In this document: positions 48,371 to 57,495 of the stretch, in pieces
Numbering within the stretch: position 1 is the first letter of the stretch
Layout: each line of letters begins with the position of its first letter
Assembly (NCBI GenBank): GCA_040386595.1
Contig: JAZKFE010000007.1
Coordinates: 15,403-79,402 of the forward strand
Direction of reading: 5' to 3'
Length of the DNA stretch: 64,000 bases
Origin: JAKFVC01 sp040386595
GTDB lineage: Bacteria; Planctomycetota; Planctomycetia; Planctomycetales; Planctomycetaceae
Translations under genes and position numbers: made by a program
The notes under the pieces: generated by a model
The model's input: the letters and a program-made list of their open reading frames with translations, nothing else
Told to the model about the DNA's origin: nothing
The model's database searches: none

Positions 48371-48600
48371 GTTGCACCACGGAGACACAGAGAACACGGA
48401 GTTTGGAAAGGCATGAAGAAGAGTTTTTTAGCCACGGAATAACACGGATTGGGTCGGCGTTTGTTGGTGTTCTTGGACAACGCTGAGCCAGTCCTAATGT
48501 GTTTTGAATGTGTTTTGTTAGGAACGGTTTTTAATGCGGCTCGCGGCAGTCTTATTCCGTGTTCAATCCGTGTTTTTCCGTGGCGATAAAACTCTTCCGA
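48371..48600. repeat. CCACGGAG-type dispersed repeat, copy B
   Basis: A CCACGGAGACACAGAG part at the left and an inverse AATCCGTG...CCGTGGCGATAAAACTC part at the right enclose about 130 bases. It occupies nearly all of the space between the lipoprotein and the nuclease gene. Confidence 0.55.
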
Positions 48601-48603
48601 GGC

Positions 48604-49689
48604 TTACTGCCGAGGGCCAGCAATGTCCTGGATCTGTCGGGCGAGGCGATAGCCGGCCAATGCGATTCGCTTGTTGGCCGTGGCCCGCGCTTTTTCTTGC
48701 AGTAATGGTGGCAAGATTGGAACCTGGTTGGCGAGGATTTGATTCTCGTCGACTTCTTTCTTGGATGCGAATTTCAGTTGGCCTCCGTCATAGGCAACGG
48801 CAACGGCTTGGCGGAAGCTCTCCTCGGCCCAATTGACGACTTCAGGATGCTCTTGAAGTTCCGGCAGTCTTTCTGCGGACAGAGCCCCGTGTGACAGTAG
48901 ATCGGCCTGTGTGCGGCAGCGTTTGATATCGCTAGCGAGCCTTTCGGCGTTATTACCGTCTCTCCAGCCAGCGGTCGCGCCCAGCAAACCATCCCAGTAA
49001 GAATGCAGATTGGAGGTTCGCGCTTGCGCACTGGTTCGAATGATGGTCAGGTTGCCCCCTGCGTCGCCATGATATGGTCCAGGAAATCGCCGGGTATCGA
49101 CAAACGCGGTGGCGTGCAGAGGTTGATGCAGATCGCCGGTCAGGTGAAATAGCCAACACAGACGGACGGCTCGATTTTGTTCCGGGGTGACATCCAACGC
49201 GATTCCAGGGTCTTGGGCGACCGTTCCCAGCAACACGTCGCGCCCCAGCTTGAGTTGCCGGACGATGTCGGTCTTATCGTCTTCGGTGGGAGGCAATTGG
49301 GCGGCAAGCGGAGCTCCGGGGGCATCACCTGCGTGGAACGGATAGTTGATGTAGTGCCACGGGCCGCGATGAAACTTATGAATCGGATGCGTCTTAATCT
49401 GGCTGCGATCCAAGTCTCTCGGTGGCCGGACATAGTCGCACCATGTGGCGGCGCGCATGAACAGCCATTCGTCATCGGGGACGTCTAAACCGTCTGGCTT
49501 GCGGAAATAGGTATCGAAATGGGGGTGTTGCTTCAGGATCGCAACGACGGCCAGGCGTTCATCCCCCGACAGCTGTCGAAAGGCGATCTGCGCAACCGTG
49601 ATATGCCCCAAATCATTCCAAGCCCAAGCGGAGCTGTTTCCCACCAGGATCAAACCGAATGTCATTACCAGCCAGCGGCAGCAGTTCAT
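48604..49689 (-). CDS. S1/P1-type nuclease, secreted
   Basis: The 361-residue protein has a signal peptide (MNCCRWLVMTFGLILVGNSSAWA) that leaves WNDLGH at the mature N-terminus, the Trp1 and His zinc ligands of S1/P1 nucleases. Further ligand motifs are WCDYVRPPRD, WHYINYPFH, WLFHLTGDLHQPLHA and GDAGGNLT, with SYWDG later. These enzymes cut single-stranded nucleic acids with three zinc ions, outside the cytoplasm. Confidence 0.8.
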   Translation of the reverse strand: MNCCRWLVMTFGLILVGNSSAWAWNDLGHITVAQIAFRQLSGDERLAVVAILKQHPHFDTYFRKPDGLDVPDDEWLFMRAATWCDYVRPPRDLDRSQIKTHPIHKFHRGPWHYINYPFHAGDAPGAPLAAQLPPTEDDKTDIVRQLKLGRDVLLGTVAQDPGIALDVTPEQNRAVRLCWLFHLTGDLHQPLHATAFVDTRRFPGPYHGDAGGNLTIIRTSAQARTSNLHSYWDGLLGATAGWRDGNNAERLASDIKRCRTQADLLSHGALSAERLPELQEHPEVVNWAEESFRQAVAVAYDGGQLKFASKKEVDENQILANQVPILPPLLQEKARATANKRIALAGYRLARQIQDIAGPRQ

Positions 49690-49846
49690 TCTGCAGACTC
49701 CGATTGAGTGCTGCGACGAACCGCCAGCGTGGGGCCGGACTGTCATGCTCGTCGTCTCCGTATTGTGGATGGGACAAGGATGACTTTCGAGGGTGAGGTA
49801 AGTCTCTTACAGCAAAATTCACATGTGCCGAATTAAGTAGAACCCA

Positions 49847-49990
49847 CTAACTTGTCGCGACCAATACGATCGCCATCACGATACTGATGGCTACGTAAGC
49901 ACAAAAATAAAATGCTGACGTGGTGCCGTAAACAAGAGACCGTCGGTTTCGCCACGCTCGGAAATCATGGAGAAAACTTACGGCTTCTTC
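49847..49990 (-). other. Start-less frame resembling a small membrane protein
   Basis: A minus-strand frame ending at 49847 reads SFLHDFRAWRNRRSLVY followed by a membrane-like helix (YVAISIVMAIVLVATS). No ATG, GTG or TTG precedes it in frame before an upstream stop. It might be a decayed gene or chance. Confidence 0.25.
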
Positions 49991-51090
49991 GCCAGTTTCT
50001 TCAGGACTTCCACACCGCGTTGTAGAGTTCGCTCATCAGCCGCGTAAGACAGGCGGAAGTGCGTGTCGCGGGGGCTGAAGACGTTTCCAGGAATGATCAG
50101 CAGATCGTTCTTGATGGCTTCTTTCACGAACTCAGTGCCGGTGCCCCACGGGGCTTTCGGGAAGAGGTAGAAGGCACCTCCCGCCCCTTGAATATCGTAC
50201 AACTCACGCAGTTCACCAATCATGAAGTCGCGTTTGCGTTTGTATTCGGCTACGCGGTCGCTGATGTCGACATCCCAGGCCACGACGGCCGCGTGCTGCA
50301 CGGGATGCGGAGAACAGACGAACGTGAATTGCTGCAGCTTGATCATCTGCTGCACGACATGCTGTGGTCCGTGGCACCAGCCGATGCGATGTCCCGTCAT
50401 CGAGTGAGACTTGCTGAAGCCATCAATCACAATCGTCTGCGGATTCCATTTGGCCGGGCTGACGAATTCGCCGTCGTAGCAGAAGGCTTTGTAGATTTCG
50501 TCGCTGATCAAGGCGATATCTTTTTCAGCCGTGAGCTGGGCCAACGCTTCCAGTTCGGCGGCTCCCGCGACGGCACCGGTGGGGTTCGCGGGGCTGTTGC
50601 AGATGATGACCTTGGTCCGCGGGGTAATGGCAGCGCGAACCTTGTCCACATCGATCCGGAAATCGGGGTAAGTATCGATCTCGACGACCTTGCCCCCGGC
50701 CAGAGTGACAAGGTGCTTATACATCACGAACCACGGGTCGAAGACGATGACTTCGTCGCCCGGATTGACCAGAGTCATCAGCGCCAGCATCAAGCCGCCA
50801 CTGGTGCCGCTGGTGATGAAGGCGTGCCGGTCGGGGTGGCCATATTGGCTGGTGACCGAGTCCTGAATCTTCTTCAGTAAGGGGCTGATTCCCTGCGTCT
50901 GGCTGTAGGCGTTTTTGCCCTCTTCGACGGCCCGTTCGAGCGCATCCTTGATCGGCTGCGGGGTATCAAAGTGCGGTTGCCCGATGCTCAGATTGATCGG
51001 ATCCTTCATCTGTGCGGCGAGGTCAAAGACCTTGCGGATGCCGGAGGCATCAATCTTGTGAAGGCGGTCAGAAATCCAACGTTCGCTCAT
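49978..51090 (-). CDS. PLP-dependent aminotransferase, class I/II (aspartate aminotransferase-like)
   Basis: The 370-residue enzyme has fold-type-I motifs: INLSIGQPHFDTP near the start, CNSPANPTGAVA (the NPTG motif, about residue 165), ISDEIYKAF and GFSKSHSMTGHRIGW with the PLP-binding Lys (about residue 230). FRLSYAADE near the end has the Arg that binds the substrate carboxylate. It would transfer an amino group between amino and keto acids. Exact substrate is not readable. Confidence 0.8.
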   Translation of the reverse strand: MSERWISDRLHKIDASGIRKVFDLAAQMKDPINLSIGQPHFDTPQPIKDALERAVEEGKNAYSQTQGISPLLKKIQDSVTSQYGHPDRHAFITSGTSGGLMLALMTLVNPGDEVIVFDPWFVMYKHLVTLAGGKVVEIDTYPDFRIDVDKVRAAITPRTKVIICNSPANPTGAVAGAAELEALAQLTAEKDIALISDEIYKAFCYDGEFVSPAKWNPQTIVIDGFSKSHSMTGHRIGWCHGPQHVVQQMIKLQQFTFVCSPHPVQHAAVVAWDVDISDRVAEYKRKRDFMIGELRELYDIQGAGGAFYLFPKAPWGTGTEFVKEAIKNDLLIIPGNVFSPRDTHFRLSYAADERTLQRGVEVLKKLAKKP

Positions 51091-51284
51091 GGTTGGTCGT
51101 CAATGGTGCTGAGAACAAGACCAGCCTGCGCGGCCGGACAAAAACGGGAAACCAGAAGGGAACACATTAGAAGAACCGTGCGTCCATTGCCAGCCCGCTT
51201 ATCGGTGCTCATGGATTTTTGGCGACGATGTGCGTGTTCGCGGGGGCTGGTCGCGTTAACTTAGGGTTTTCATTAAAGAATGAG

Positions 51285-51384
51285 TTGCACCACGGAGTCA
51301 CGGAGAGCACTGAGAAAGAAATTCACGAAGAGGAGTTTTTAGCCACGGATTGACACAGAATAACACGGATTGGGTCAGCGTGTT
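51285..51384. repeat. CCACGGAG-type dispersed repeat, copy C
   Basis: Reads TTGCACCACGGAGTCACGG and then TTTAGCCACGGATTGACAC. It is the mirror of the copy at 51870-51970. Confidence 0.55.
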
Positions 51385-51485
51385 GCAAACATTGTCCGAC
51401 GGTTGCAGCCAGTCCTGGTGCCGTGTCACAACAACAAGTTTGGGTGCGAAGCAATCAGATCATTTTGTAGGATGGGCATTCCTGC

Positions 51486-51660
51486 CTTAGGATTACCCTA
51501 CTTTTTAGTCGCAAAAATCCCTGAGAAATCAGCGTTTTTTAACGTCAGCTGTAGGACCGACTTTCGATTTTGGGCTTACTGGTCCTACAGAAATTAAAAA
51601 ACTCCTGAGTTTCCAAGCATTGATAGTTTAAAAAGGTGTCCAAAGTAGGGTAATCCCAAG
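51486..51660. mobile_element. Miniature inverted-repeat element (175 bases)
   Basis: The ends CTTAGGATTACCCTACTTT and the inverse of AAAGTAGGGTAATCCCAAG match at 18 of 19 positions. The 10-base direct repeat GCATTCCTGC flanks both ends (51476-51485 and 51661-51670), a likely target duplication. The inside holds a second hairpin (CTGTAGGACC/GGTCCTACAG) and no gene. Confidence 0.65.
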
Positions 51661-51869
51661 GCATTCCTGCCCGTCGCTTCGTAATGAAAAACTCATACCG
51701 ACGGGCAAGAGTGCCCATCCGACAAATCTTTGGCCGCTCTCAAGTTCGGGGGCACTCGTGCGGTTCGAGACAGCCAATAGACTGCAGGCACTGAGACATC
51801 ACCCCAAAATCCAGCTGTAACAGAGCACCTGAGCCTTCTGATTTGCGTCATGCGACAACACAAACAGAC

Positions 51870-51970
51870 GCTGACCCAATCCGTGTTTGATCCGTGTCAA
51901 TCCGTGGCTAAAAAACTCTTCTTCCTTTCAAAACTCCGTGTTCTCCGTGTCTCCGTGGTGCAACTTCTTC
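51870..51970. repeat. CCACGGAG-type dispersed repeat, copy D
   Basis: Inverse of copy C; reads AATCCGTGTTTGATCCGTG and later CTCCGTGTCTCCGTGG. Confidence 0.55.
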
Positions 51971-51997
51971 CCACACGAAACATGAAGTGAAAGCGTT

Positions 51998-52918
51998 CTA
52001 GCCCTTGGCTTTGGGCTTGGGCTTCGCCAGACGGGCTTCGGCTTCGCGGAATTCTTTCAGCATGTCGCTGATGCGGGACCAGCGGTTGCTGGGCATCGCT
52101 TCCAGGCCTTTCATGATCGTATCAGCGACCTGATCATCGATGTTCTTGACCAGTTCGCGGATATCTACGGCCGGATTGTTGATGTGCTGCATCACCATTT
52201 CCAGCGTCTCACCCGCATCCCAGGGGTAGCGCTTGGCATACATTTCGTAGCAGGTGACGGCATACGAAAAGACATCAATCCGCTGGTCGGTTCGCTGGCG
52301 TTTGATCAGCTCGGGGGCCATGTAGTTGGCGGTTCCCGTGCGATTCCCCGGAGCTTGAAAGACAGAGGTATTGGGGACGACCAGGCCGAAGTCGATCAGA
52401 AACACCTGGTTCTCTTCGGACACCATGATGTTGCGGGGGCAGATGTCGCGGTGAATCCAGTTTTTCAGGTGGAAGTATTCGAGAGCTTCCCCCAGCTGAA
52501 TGATGTAATTCAGACGATACTTCTTCATCCGATCATTCTGCACATCGACGAGGTAGCTCAGGCTGACCCCTTCGATAAAATCCATGACGAGGAACGGTTC
52601 ATTCTCCAGCGTCATCCCGTATTCCAGAGTCCGTACCACATTGGGGTGCTTCATCTGCAGGGCAATTTCCCCTTCGCTGGGCTTTTCTCGCCCTTTGAAG
52701 CGGGCTTCCAGCTTCTGGGTCTTTTCCTTGTCGAGGACTTTGAGGGCGACGATTTTCCCCGACATGCTGTCGCGGGCTCGCCAGACCTTGGACATGCTTC
52801 CCTGGCCGACGCGCCCGATCAGATCGAAACGCTTGGTGACGTCGATCCGCTTGATCCTGGGCTTTTTTTGGAAGAACTGTTTTAGGGTTTCGAGCAATTT
52901 CATCCGAGACAAATCCAT
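51998..52918 (-). CDS. Serine/threonine protein kinase
   Basis: A single-domain kinase of about 306 residues. Visible motifs are GQGSMSKVWRARD (Gly loop), VALKVL (Lys), HRDICPRNIM (catalytic Asp and Asn), LIDFGLV (DFG), then TANYMAPEL and DVFSYAVTCYEM. No membrane segment or sensor domain is present, so it is probably soluble. Starts at 52945 (GTG), 52918 and 52903 are possible; no good ribosome site decides. Its targets are unknown. Kinases of this type are numerous in planctomycetes. Confidence 0.8.
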   Translation of the reverse strand: MDLSRMKLLETLKQFFQKKPRIKRIDVTKRFDLIGRVGQGSMSKVWRARDSMSGKIVALKVLDKEKTQKLEARFKGREKPSEGEIALQMKHPNVVRTLEYGMTLENEPFLVMDFIEGVSLSYLVDVQNDRMKKYRLNYIIQLGEALEYFHLKNWIHRDICPRNIMVSEENQVFLIDFGLVVPNTSVFQAPGNRTGTANYMAPELIKRQRTDQRIDVFSYAVTCYEMYAKRYPWDAGETLEMVMQHINNPAVDIRELVKNIDDQVADTIMKGLEAMPSNRWSRISDMLKEFREAEARLAKPKPKAKG

Positions 52919-53365
52919 CGTCAAAACGGGGAGAAAGTCTTCCACGAGCGATTCGATGTTCGATCACAAGGGAGCCACTGGCGAATTCTGAATCGATTCA
53001 CCACATTCTAGAACATTGCCGATCAGTGGCCCCTGATCGGGCTCTGGGGAACCCCAACTTTTGAATATTTTCTCTCAATGCGCGATGACAACAGTCCTGC
53101 CTGCAGCCCAAACCTATCGACAATCACCATTGCAATCCAGGCCCGGCAGTTCATTGAAGTATACACGCAGTAGTGAGTTACAGCTATGGTTTAAACGTCT
53201 GAGTTGGAAACATCCGTTGCCCAAAATTGCGGCAGTGTGATAAATTCCCGCGATCTCGACGAAACTTGGGGCGGCTCCACCGAGCCGTATTTATGCGGAG
53301 GGCAATCACTCATAATGGGTTAGGTTGACTCTCTGTCCAAATTCGGCATCAAGGACGACGCCGTT
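52919..53365. other. Intergenic region with a probable promoter
   Basis: About 440 bases between divergent genes. Apart from the promoter at 53217-53246, I see no structured element or gene. Confidence 0.5.
53217..53246 (+). promoter_or_regulatory. Possible sigma70-type promoter of the membrane-protein gene
   Basis: TTGCCC and TAAATT are separated by 18 bases on the plus strand, about 120 bases before the ATG at 53366. Each box is only a partial match. Confidence 0.3.
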
Positions 53366-54190
53366 ATGGCTGCTTATCGCGAACATTTAACCACCAGTTG
53401 CGTTCTGGGAATCGGCGTGGCCTCGGCCGCGATCGCGATGGGCTTTACTCCAGTCCAAGGTGTCCTGGCCGGAACGATTACCGGTATCGGCGGAATTCTG
53501 CCCGATCTGGATTCGGAATCGGGACGTCCTGTCCGCGAAATCTTCGGCGTCACGGCAGCCCTGGCTCCCCTGGTGATGATGCGTCGCCTGTTGGAATGGG
53601 GCGGAAATACCGACGGGGCGATGTTGCTCTCGGTGCTGCTGTATGTCTCCGTCCGTTACGGCGGAGCCATGCTGTTGGGAGTCCTGGCGGTCCATCGCGG
53701 GATGTATCACAGCATCCCCGCCATGTTGATTGCCGGCGAGCTGGCCTTTTTAGGCTACAAAAGCGAGCAACTGACAATGAAGTTGCTGATGGGCGTGGGA
53801 ATCATGATCGGCTTTATGTCGCATCTTGTGCTGGATGAACTGTATGCCGTGGAATGGCACGGTCTACGAGTCAAACTGAATAAGTTCGCGGGAAGTGCGG
53901 TGAAGCTCACGGGACGCAGTTGGCCGGCCAATATTTTCGCCTATGGGTTGCTGTTTACGTTGTCCTACACGGTATGGGTAGACGGCGGACTGCAGAAGGG
54001 ACTGGAAGATTTCACTGGGACGAAGTTCGCCTTACCGGCCGAGCAACAGCCGACCGAAGAAGACGTCATCGACGCCGACCGCCCGGTCCCCACCAAGCCC
54101 AAGCCGCAGATTCCCAAAGCGAACTCCCGTCCGTCTGGCCGCTTGGCCATTCAAGACGACGATTGGCGAGAAAACGACCGCCGCAAATAG
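53366..54190 (+). CDS. YdjM/LexA-regulated-type membrane-bound metal-dependent hydrolase
   Basis: A 274-residue protein with five or more membrane helices and the motifs of the YdjM (DUF457) family: GGILPDLDSESG, HRGMYHSIP and MSHLVLDELYAVEWHG. The Asp and His residues probably bind a metal. AAGGA lies ten bases before the ATG. The C-terminal about 55 residues are a charged, Pro-rich cytoplasmic tail unusual in length. Reaction unknown. Confidence 0.65.
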   Translation: MAAYREHLTTSCVLGIGVASAAIAMGFTPVQGVLAGTITGIGGILPDLDSESGRPVREIFGVTAALAPLVMMRRLLEWGGNTDGAMLLSVLLYVSVRYGGAMLLGVLAVHRGMYHSIPAMLIAGELAFLGYKSEQLTMKLLMGVGIMIGFMSHLVLDELYAVEWHGLRVKLNKFAGSAVKLTGRSWPANIFAYGLLFTLSYTVWVDGGLQKGLEDFTGTKFALPAEQQPTEEDVIDADRPVPTKPKPQIPKANSRPSGRLAIQDDDWRENDRRK

Positions 54191-54332
54191 TCGTGAAACA
54201 ACTCTTCGCAGAGTACGTCGAGTTGGCAACACGTGTCTGTCAAATTCAACGCTCAGCAGGCTGCCGTTCGAAATTGGTCTGGCGCTGGACTAGAATGCGG
54301 ACAGATGGAATGCTGCGGCTCCCTGGACGGAG

Positions 54333-57300
54333 ATGTCGAAGACTATGCCTGCGTCTGAGCTTGATCTGCGTGTGAGTCTGGAATCGGATTTGTCGGCGGT
54401 GATGCGGGGCGAAGTCCGCTTCGATGACATGACCCGCGGGCTCTATAGCACCGACGCCAGCGTCTATCAGATTCTCCCGCTGGGAGTCGTCTTTCCGCAG
54501 GATCACGCCGATGTCGTGGCCGCCGTGCGCGTGGCTGCGCGGCATCGAGTTCCGATTCTGCCTCGCGGTGGTGGTACCAGTCTCTCCGGGCAATCGGTGG
54601 CGCGAGCCTTGGTTCTCGACCTTTCCCGGTGCATGCATCATATCCTGGAGATCGATCCCCAACGGCAGCTGGCGCGGGTCGAAGCGGGTGTCGTGCTGCA
54701 GCAATTGAATTCGGCCCTGCAGCCGCATCAATTGCAGTTTGGCCCCGATGTTTCCACCGCCAGCCGCGCGGCACTCGGCGGGATGATCGGCAATAATTCG
54801 GCGGGGTCGCATTCGCTGATTTACGGGAAGACGATCGATCACGTGCGCGAAGTCCGGGTCGTGCTGGCCGATGGTTCCGAAATGACCTGCGGGCCGCTGA
54901 CTCCGGCGGAATTGACGGCGAAACAAGCCTTGCCCACGATCGAAGGCCGGATCTACCGTGAGTTCCTGCGGATTGTCAGCGAGAACGAAGCCGACATCAT
55001 CGCGCGTTATCCGCGGTTGCTGCGGCGTGTCAGCGGTTACAACCTGGATGTGTTCGTCCCCCGCTTCGCCGCCACTCTGCCTCAGGCCCCCGCCGCTCAG
55101 AAACTGGATCAACTGTTTCCAGACCGCAAGTTGTTCAACCTGGCTCGGCTGATTGTCGGGGCAGAAGGGACGCTGGGCATTGTGACCGAAGCGACTCTGC
55201 ACACGATTCCGTTGCCGCATGAACGAGGCGTCGCCTGTCTGCTGTTTGAATCGGTCGACACCGCGGTGCAGTCGGTCCCGAAGATCTTGGAATGCCTCCC
55301 CTCGGCCGTGGAGTTGCTCGATCGGAATATAGTGGAGCTTTCGCGAGAGAATCTGCAGTACCGCAAGTATCTCGACTTTGTCGAAGGAGATCCCGCGGCC
55401 CTGTTGATCGTCGAATTCATGGGGGAGACGGCGCTCCACGTGGAAGACGGTCTGCAGTTGCTGGAACAACGTCTAAGCGACAAGTCGGGGCTGCTGAAAA
55501 TCATTCGGGCAACGTCTTCCGAACAGACCGAAAAGATCTGGCGGTGTCGCGAAGCGGGGGCTCCGTTGCTGCTGAGCATCCCCGGGGCTCGTAAGCCGAT
55601 TGCCTTCGTGGAAGACCCCGCCGTGGAGCCCTCAAAACTGCCCGATTTCACGCGACGTTTCCGCGAGGTTCTCACGCGACACGGTGCCAGCGGGGCGTAC
55701 TACGGTCATGCCTCGGTCGGGTGTTTGCACTTACGGCCGATGATCGATACCAAGTCGGCATCCGATCTGCAGCGAATGAAAGCGATCTCTGATGACGTGC
55801 AAAAATTGGTCTCAGAATTCAAAGGGGCGATGAGCGGCGAGCATGGTGACGGCTTGTCCCGCAGCTATCACAATCCGGCTCTATTCGGGCCGCGGTTGTT
55901 TGCTGCATTTCAACAAATTAAGGAGCTATTCGACCCGCTCCGACTGCTGAACCCAGGGAAGGTCGTCGACACTCCGTCGCCCATTGAAAACCTGCGGTAC
56001 GGGGCCGACTACCAACCGTTACCGATCACGACATTCCAGGATTTTTCCAAGGAAGCCACGCACAACGACCTCCCCGTCGGCCAGGGATTTCTCGCCGCGG
56101 CCGAGATGTGTAACGGGTCTGGCGTGTGCCGCAAAACGCACACCGGCACGATGTGCCCGTCGTTCATGGTGACGCATGACGAAGAGCATTCTCCCCGCGG
56201 CCGAGCCAACGCGTTGCGACTGGCCTTGTCGGGGCAGATGCCTGAAGGTTCATTGACTTCAGAACGCATGCACGATGTCTTCGACCTGTGCCTGTTGTGC
56301 AAAGGTTGCAAAGCCGAGTGCCCGTCGAACGTCGATGTGGCCAAGTTGAAGGTGGAGTTCCTCGGACACTACAACTTGCAGCATCGGCCATCGTATTCGA
56401 CCGTCATTCAAGGCCACGTGGCCACACTGAACCGCATCGGTTCGGCCATCGCGCCAGTGGCCAACTGGCTGGCAAAGTTGCCCGCGGTCCGCTGGCTGAT
56501 GCAGTGGGCCACGGGGATTGATCGCCGCCGTTCACTCCCCGAATTTGCTGCCGAGCATTTTCCCGGATGGTTCGCGAACCATCAGCCGCATCCCGCCGCC
56601 GGGAGTCGCGGTGATGTTGTGTTGCTCGACGATTGCCTGACATCCTATTGTGAACCCCAGATCAATCAGTCGGCCGTACGATTGCTGGAACAGGCGGGAT
56701 ATCGCGTCCACCGAGCGGGCCTCTGGTGTTGCGGGCGGCCGTTGATTTCAAAAGGTTTGTTGGATCCGGCCAAGCGACTGGTGCAAAGCAATGTCAAAAA
56801 ACTGGCGGAATTCACGGCGAAGGGCTGGCCCATTTTAGGCTGTGAACCGAGCTGCTTGCTGACTCTGGTCGACGAGTATCCCGATCTCTTTCCCAGCGAA
56901 CAGACCACTCAGGTGCAGCGGAATTCATTCCTGTTAGACGGCTGGCTGGCAGACCGGGCGGCAGCGGGCGAACTGCCTCTGAATTTCCGCAGTCTTCCCG
57001 AGACCGCATTGGTGCACGGTCACTGCCAACAAAAGGCCTTGGTTGGCATGACGGGGACGCAACGAGCCCTGCAGTTGATCCCAGACCTCGCGGTGAAGCC
57101 GGTTGATTCCGGATGCTGCGGTATGGCGGGAGCCTTCGGTTACGATCATTACGACGTCAGCCAGCAAATCGGCGAACGGGTCCTCTTTCCCGCCGTCAGC
57201 GGCCATCGTGCCGGGCCAGTGATCGCCCCAGGATTTTCGTGCCGGCATCAGATTGCCGATGGAACGCCTAAAAAAGCCGTTCACCCAGTGGAACTTCTGG

Positions 57301-57344
57301 CGCAGCAACTTCGCGACGCGAAACCCAGCGACGCGAATTCATAG
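54333..57344 (+). CDS. FAD-binding/Fe-S oxidoreductase, GlcD-GlcF fusion (D-lactate dehydrogenase-like)
   Basis: This 1003-residue protein joins a FAD-linked oxidase (residues about 30-570), a two-cluster ferredoxin segment and CCG domains. The FAD-binding segment shows PRGGGTSLSGQSV, NNSAGSHSL and GEHGDGLSR. Fe-S cysteines are in CNGSGVCRKTHTGTMCPSF and CLLCKGCKAECPSN. The C-terminal CCG modules include CLTSYCEPQ, WCCGRPL, GCEPSC and SGCCGMAGAFG. Such fusions oxidise D-lactate or related hydroxy acids and pass electrons to the membrane. The first ATG (54333) touches the GGAG; ATG 54345 is an alternative start. Confidence 0.85.
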   Translation: MSKTMPASELDLRVSLESDLSAVMRGEVRFDDMTRGLYSTDASVYQILPLGVVFPQDHADVVAAVRVAARHRVPILPRGGGTSLSGQSVARALVLDLSRCMHHILEIDPQRQLARVEAGVVLQQLNSALQPHQLQFGPDVSTASRAALGGMIGNNSAGSHSLIYGKTIDHVREVRVVLADGSEMTCGPLTPAELTAKQALPTIEGRIYREFLRIVSENEADIIARYPRLLRRVSGYNLDVFVPRFAATLPQAPAAQKLDQLFPDRKLFNLARLIVGAEGTLGIVTEATLHTIPLPHERGVACLLFESVDTAVQSVPKILECLPSAVELLDRNIVELSRENLQYRKYLDFVEGDPAALLIVEFMGETALHVEDGLQLLEQRLSDKSGLLKIIRATSSEQTEKIWRCREAGAPLLLSIPGARKPIAFVEDPAVEPSKLPDFTRRFREVLTRHGASGAYYGHASVGCLHLRPMIDTKSASDLQRMKAISDDVQKLVSEFKGAMSGEHGDGLSRSYHNPALFGPRLFAAFQQIKELFDPLRLLNPGKVVDTPSPIENLRYGADYQPLPITTFQDFSKEATHNDLPVGQGFLAAAEMCNGSGVCRKTHTGTMCPSFMVTHDEEHSPRGRANALRLALSGQMPEGSLTSERMHDVFDLCLLCKGCKAECPSNVDVAKLKVEFLGHYNLQHRPSYSTVIQGHVATLNRIGSAIAPVANWLAKLPAVRWLMQWATGIDRRRSLPEFAAEHFPGWFANHQPHPAAGSRGDVVLLDDCLTSYCEPQINQSAVRLLEQAGYRVHRAGLWCCGRPLISKGLLDPAKRLVQSNVKKLAEFTAKGWPILGCEPSCLLTLVDEYPDLFPSEQTTQVQRNSFLLDGWLADRAAAGELPLNFRSLPETALVHGHCQQKALVGMTGTQRALQLIPDLAVKPVDSGCCGMAGAFGYDHYDVSQQIGERVLFPAVSGHRAGPVIAPGFSCRHQIADGTPKKAVHPVELLAQQLRDAKPSDANS

Positions 57345-57362
57345 CCCCCTGCAAGGTTTAAA

Positions 57363-57419
57363 ATGTTCGTGTGCGATACGGACGCAGACTTCGCAGAGGG
57401 GAACTCGAATATGCTATAA
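57363..57419 (+). CDS. Possible leader or precursor micro-ORF upstream of the DUF692 gene
   Basis: An 18-codon frame (MFVCDTDADFAEGNSNML) has AAGG at seven bases before its ATG and one Cys. It is 76 bases upstream of the DUF692 start. DUF692 enzymes act on Cys-containing precursor peptides, so it was noted, but one short frame is weak evidence. Confidence 0.2.
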   Translation: MFVCDTDADFAEGNSNML

Positions 57420-57495
57420 CCTTTTGTTGAACCCCTTCTCCGTTATCTATTGGGCGGAGTTCTCACAAATTATTATTAACGTGTGCTTGTAAACC

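Larger units (their letters stand above)
51091..51997. other. Nested repeat region, no gene
   Basis: About 900 bases without a gene, filled by two inverted copies of the CCACGGAG-type repeat, an inner palindromic element and a 175-base miniature element inserted into that palindrome. Confidence 0.6.

Noticed and set aside
54246..55469. Long minus-strand frame in the FAD oxidoreductase
   Set aside because: It has high Arg and Gln content typical of antisense of GC-rich genes; the plus-strand gene carries all motifs.
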